A stretch of DNA of 64,000 nt from Rhynchopus sp. YZ270_cl-10. Lineage: Eukaryota > Euglenozoa > Diplonemea > Diplonemida > Diplonemidae. Shown piece after piece: positions 62,501 to 64,000 of this stretch. The notes under the pieces were generated by a model, which was given only the letters and a program-made list of their open reading frames with translations, searched no databases and was not told the origin of the DNA. The translations under genes were made by a program, and so were the position numbers. Position 1 is the stretch's first letter. Every line of letters begins with the position of its first letter. The stretch covers positions 868,001 through 932,000 of the forward strand of contig OZ037881.1 of NCBI GenBank assembly GCA_964035575.1. The letters are read 5' to 3'.

Positions 62501-64000
62501 CAGTTCTCGAAGCACAGCGAGCCTTACGTGGGCAGAACTGCGGCACTTTCAGGATCGATCTATGAGGTGAACAAGGACCTTGAGGACCACAACCTGAACA
62601 TGATTGGCTCTGCCGACCACTATCTCCAGGGTGCCCTTGACATTGCGGACGTTATGTTCAAGAGCTCCCCACACAACAGGAAGAAGGTTTTGCTCATTCT
62701 GTCGGGAGGCCCTATCAGCGACGCCAACGCACTCGCGACCTCCAGAAGCAACCTTGACTCGATGGCCGTGCAGGTATGACACTTTCCCTCAAAACACCAC
62801 CACCACCACCACCACCCACAACAGGTTTTCGCCATTGGTCTGCGCCGCCACTCTGTGCCCACCGCAAGCGACAAGCTTGTGGACGACTCCATGAAGCCTC
62901 TGGTGTCGGAGCCGCTTGACTCCCACTACGCCTCGATGAGCCTCGACGAGCTGCAGACGGAGGTCTTTGACGGGTTCTGCAGTGAGGACACAATGATTGG
63001 GTATGCAACAACAACTCCACCACCACCACCACCACCACCACCACACCCCACCCACAGATACTACCTCTCGAACCACGGCCTGTCTGTACACAAGCTGTGC
63101 AGCGACTGGCCATCGGAGTTGGAGTGTGGCATTGATTCGTCATGTGCTTGGGCAAGCGATGCGAGCGCGTGTGTGCCCAGTGTGTGCCCGACGTTCTGTG
63201 ACGAAGTGACGTGTGTGGCGGCGGCAGCAAGCGACTCGTGTGGATGGGACGCATCGACGCAGCTGTGCAGCCGTGACGTGTGTGTGTCGCCCGACCAGTC
63301 GTCGTGTGTCGCAGACGCGCTCTGCTGGTGGGACACGAAGGCAGCCTCTGTCGGCCAGACGACAAACCTCTGCAAGCCGGCTGTGGGTTGCCACAGAGAG
63401 AAGACACCTGCAGACTGCGCCTCCGACACATGCAAGTGGGAGATGGAGAGCATGACGTATGCCCCGCCACTCCTGCCCCTGCCCCACCCCCACCCACACC
63501 TACACCACAACAGATGCACGGACAAGCGTAAGTGTACTATCCACTTCGCGAAGGACGAGTGCAACGACGACATTTCATGCGTCTGGAACTCTGCCGCAGG
63601 AAGCTGTGACGACAAGGACGGCTGCCGCATGAGTGGTATGGTCACAACCCAGCCTTTCTATCCTCTTCCAACACAACGTTGCCCAAAACAACCCTCCTCA
63701 CAGTTGACGAGACCTCGTGTAACGATCAGGGTGCCTGTGTCTGGCTGGAGGAGACCTGCATTGAGCGTACATGTGGTGCCTACGTGACAGCGGACATCTG
63801 CAATGCCGAGACTGTGTGCGAATGGGATCCGCTGACAGGTGCGTGCCAGACGAAGATCGGCTGTGTGCGCCACATGTGGGACTCCAACTCGGAGGCGTCG
63901 TGCGAGAACGACCCTTCGTGCATGTGGTCCTTCGCCGAGCAGATGTGCAACAACAAGACTGGCTGTGCACTGTTCCAGAGTGACGCAGACTGCATGTCTG
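11528..64000 (+). CDS. Giant secreted Cys-rich adhesin-like protein (lectin/vWA/EGF), 3'-incomplete
   Basis: Exons 11528-62773, 62825-63000, 63058-63456, 63514-63635 and 63704 onward give 17,413 residues in this window; the end is not reached. The start is chosen because residues 1-19 form a clean signal peptide ending ADA. Order: strand domain plus C-type lectin (about 35-300); Cys/Trp repeats with vWA domains starting at residues 755, 1406, 2002, 2528 and 3055; about 122 EGF-like units (3401-9928); lectin cassette 2 (about 9990-10280); vWA modules from 10427 onward, with lectin cassette 3 at about 11350-11660. No transmembrane segment is seen. The domains indicate an extracellular, disulphide-rich, probably calcium-dependent adhesion or coat protein; its ligand is unknown. 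The 51-kb first exon is extraordinary. I do not recognise a named orthologue. An assembly error cannot be excluded, but the frame holds through all arrays. Confidence 0.9.
11630..12430 (+). other. Lectin cassette 1: strand domain plus C-type lectin-like domain (QPD)
   Basis: Residues about 35-130 form a Cys-containing strand domain with the pattern L-x-M-x-G-D-A-T-L-x-D-Y-x-x-A-I-x-S-V, then K-V-A-W-N-I. That pattern resembles the last strands of cadherin-like repeats in bacterial adhesins (family memory). Residues about 136-300 are a C-type lectin-like domain: WDEAQRLC, GLPGYLAT, GWVGATD, the sugar-site triad QPD, and HYFCEHGG. In animal lectins QPD at this position tends to give galactose-type specificity. 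Of the three lectin cassettes in this protein, only this one keeps an EPN/QPD-type motif. Confidence 0.8.
12540..21727 (+). other. First Cys/Trp-repeat and vWA block (5 vWA domains)
   Basis: vWA domains begin with C-P-x-(L/M/I)-D at 13790, 15743, 17531, 19109 and 20690. Each is about 220 residues, with a conserved F/Y-G-x-H/Y-x-x-G-Y/F turn and a V-V-R-R strand near the end. Metal-site (MIDAS, DxSxS) forms in order are DGSGS and DSSLS (canonical), then DGSCG, DGASS and DGTTS (altered). Between them are 40-45-residue repeats of the form C-x(5-8)-C-x-x-D-x-x-C-x-W-x(5-9)-C-x(4)-C. Module spacing shrinks from 651 to 527 residues along the block. Confidence 0.85.
24287..31213 (+). repeat. Higher-order coding array 1: 14 trimers of 495 bp
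   Basis: Trimer starts (Cys of C-V-L-D-E-C) are at 24287, 24782, 25277, 25769, 26264, 26759, 27254, 27749, 28244, 28739, 29234, 29729, 30224 and 30719. All steps are exactly 495 bp except the third, 492 bp, where the B-unit junction is one codon shorter. Each trimer is 165 residues: unit A (E-C-V-E-M-T-C-A-T-C), unit B (E-C-E-V-T-T-M-C) and unit C (E-C-I-L-H-G-D-L-C). Copies differ at few positions by eye, and variants (TIGG/TNGG, SNATN/SSATN, QDTN/EDTN) are shuffled between copies, which points to unequal exchange or gene conversion. Confidence 0.95.
32546..38846 (+). repeat. Higher-order coding array 2: about 13.5 trimers of 468 bp
   Basis: Trimer starts run from 32546 in exact 468-bp steps to 38630, giving 13 complete copies with no length change, then a 14th that diverges after about 38846. 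Each 156-residue trimer has unit A (E-C-I-A-T-C-A-T-C-A-D-T-T-C), unit B (E-C-V-A-N-x-A-T-C) and unit C (E-C-V-D-K-G-V-I-C-G-G). Each unit C carries an N-glycosylation sequon (N-Q-T). The copies at 36758, 37226 and 37694 are the most divergent; 37694 is the most distinct. Confidence 0.95.
41490..42366 (+). other. Lectin cassette 2: strand domain plus C-type lectin-like domain
   Basis: Residues about 9990-10280. The strand domain has L-T-G-K-A-T-V-T-E-Y-A-A-A-I-A-S-I-E-F and M-T-W-N-I, followed by a lectin-like fold with WSEAQKKC, GMRGYLATLS, GWIGATD, WRWVTGPS and YVCEWGG. The sugar-site triad is lost (NWNDPKGP in the comparable place). The phrases WRWVTGP and a terminal GY-V-C-E-W-G-G are reminiscent of bacterial lectin modules; this is from memory and not tested. 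The cassette sits exactly at the border between the EGF region and the second vWA block. Confidence 0.75.
45560..46510 (+). other. Lectin cassette 3: strand domain plus C-type lectin-like domain
   Basis: Residues about 11350-11660, inserted between the 2nd and 3rd vWA modules of the second block, which lengthens that interval to 863 residues. The strand domain shows L-N-L-L-G-A-F-D and L-S-W-N-L-G, then the lectin-like part: WSEAQQFC, GLRGYLATIS, AWIGATD, WRWVTGPD and FVCEWGG. In the sugar-site position it reads DQPSG, so the triad is altered to QPS. Confidence 0.75.
48371..49692 (+). repeat. Recent intragenic duplication, copy 1
   Basis: This 1,322-bp stretch (a complete vWA with DGGVS plus the first Cys repeats) is repeated at 51425-52746 without indels. 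About 15 substitutions were counted by eye, so identity is near 99%. Similarity drops sharply on both sides. Confidence 0.95.
51425..52746 (+). repeat. Recent intragenic duplication, copy 2
   Basis: Second copy of 48371-49692 at a constant offset of 3,054 bp, which equals two vWA/Cys modules. The module between them (vWA at 50027) is unrelated at this level, so the event was either a two-module exchange or a conversion tract. Several of the differences cluster near the C-terminal end, in the codons after the L-C-L-T-H-C motif. Confidence 0.95.
62774..62824 (+). other. Giant gene intron 1 (51 nt)
   Basis: GTATGA to CACAACAG, with a CCA-repeat tract in the centre. Its removal joins M-A-V-Q to V-F-A-I-G-L-R-R, restoring the strand seen in every other vWA copy, which is strong support. 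An in-frame TGA begins three bases into the intron, so retention would truncate the protein. Confidence 0.95.
63001..63057 (+). other. Giant gene intron 2 (57 nt)
   Basis: GTATGC to CACCCACAG with a CCA tract. It splits a Gly codon (GG|A). It is 19 codons long with no in-frame stop, so retention would add a Pro/Thr-rich insert rather than truncate. Confidence 0.9.
63457..63513 (+). other. Giant gene intron 3 (57 nt)
   Basis: GTATGC to CACAACAG, C-rich throughout. It splits a Thr codon (AC|A). Splicing places T-C-T-D-K-R-K-C directly after E-S-M, in keeping with the Cys-repeat pattern. Like intron 2 it is a multiple of three and open. Confidence 0.9.
63636..63703 (+). other. Giant gene intron 4 (68 nt)
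   Basis: GTATGG to CCTCACAG. It splits a Val codon (G|TT). Splicing gives S-V-D-E-T-S-C-N-D-Q-G-A-C-V-W, which restores the C-x-W repeat. Its length is not a multiple of three, so retention would shift the frame and reach a stop at 63785-63787. Confidence 0.9.

Larger units (their letters stand above)
42420..62990 (+). other. Second vWA/Cys-repeat block (13 modules)
   Basis: vWA starts are at 42806, 44357, 46946, 48503, 50027, 51557, 53108, 54635, 56171, 57698, 59243, 60764 and 62294. Apart from one gap filled by lectin cassette 3, steps are 507-519 residues, so the unit is a vWA of about 220 residues plus about 290 residues of Cys/Trp repeats. MIDAS forms in order: SGAKS, GASST, DGSGS, DGGVS, HGSST, DGGVS, DGSLS, GGSES, SGAAS, TGAES, SSSNS, SGDAL, DGSSF. 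Only the third and seventh are canonical. Structural signatures (H-x-N-G-F, L-P-L-S-G-E, G-R-L-S-G, D-W-H-E, F-G-V-V-L-R-R) are kept throughout. The last vWA is split by intron 1 inside its V-Q-V-F strand. Confidence 0.9.

Noticed and set aside
1-64000. tRNA and rRNA genes
   Set aside because: No cloverleaf or rRNA-like conserved stretch was recognised by eye on either strand.

Overview
This is nuclear DNA of a unicellular eukaryote. The evidence is a NECAP endocytic-adaptor gene, short spliceosomal introns (51-135 nt, 5' GTATG, 3' CAG), a eukaryotic hAT-type transposase fragment, long simple satellites, and a giant secreted protein built from EGF-like, von Willebrand A (vWA) and C-type-lectin domains. 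The lineage cannot be fixed from sequence alone. A free-living protist such as a fornicate metamonad (Kipferlia-like) is a low-confidence guess from memory.

Layout. 1-5880 is repeat-rich: a C-terminal hAT transposase fragment (702-1382, minus), three copies of a CAGGGG-type terminal repeat, an 8-bp satellite of 181 perfect units in two blocks (1861-3308), a large inverted repeat near 4.4-4.8 kb and a 36-nt poly-T run. 6026-7099 holds the 3' part of a NECAP-like gene with one intron; its 5' exons are not visible. 7100-9950 is non-coding, with short dispersed repeats, a palindromic TCCATACGT cluster and a roughly 0.83-kb MITE-like element (8879-9704). 9951-10944 is a second two-block satellite: 116 copies of a 5-mer, then 46 copies of a 9-mer.

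From 11528 to the window edge runs one gene. Its first exon is open for 51,246 nt (17,082 codons). Four introns of 51-68 nt then follow within 0.93 kb, and the gene continues past 64000; 17,413 residues are encoded here. Order in the protein: signal peptide; adhesin-like strand domain plus C-type lectin; Cys/Trp repeats with 5 vWA domains; about 122 EGF-like units (residues about 3401-9928) containing two homogenised higher-order arrays (14 x 495 bp and about 13.5 x 468 bp); a second lectin cassette; 13 more vWA/Cys modules of about 510 residues each, with a third lectin cassette between the 2nd and 3rd of these. The protein is probably a giant extracellular or cell-surface adhesin or coat. 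Any membrane anchor would lie beyond the window.

The two genes show no functional link: NECAP acts in clathrin-mediated endocytosis and the giant protein is secretory-pathway cargo. The most notable material is the giant exon, its nested repeat hierarchy, the graded loss of metal-binding motifs across the vWA and lectin copies, and the matched two-block design of the satellites.
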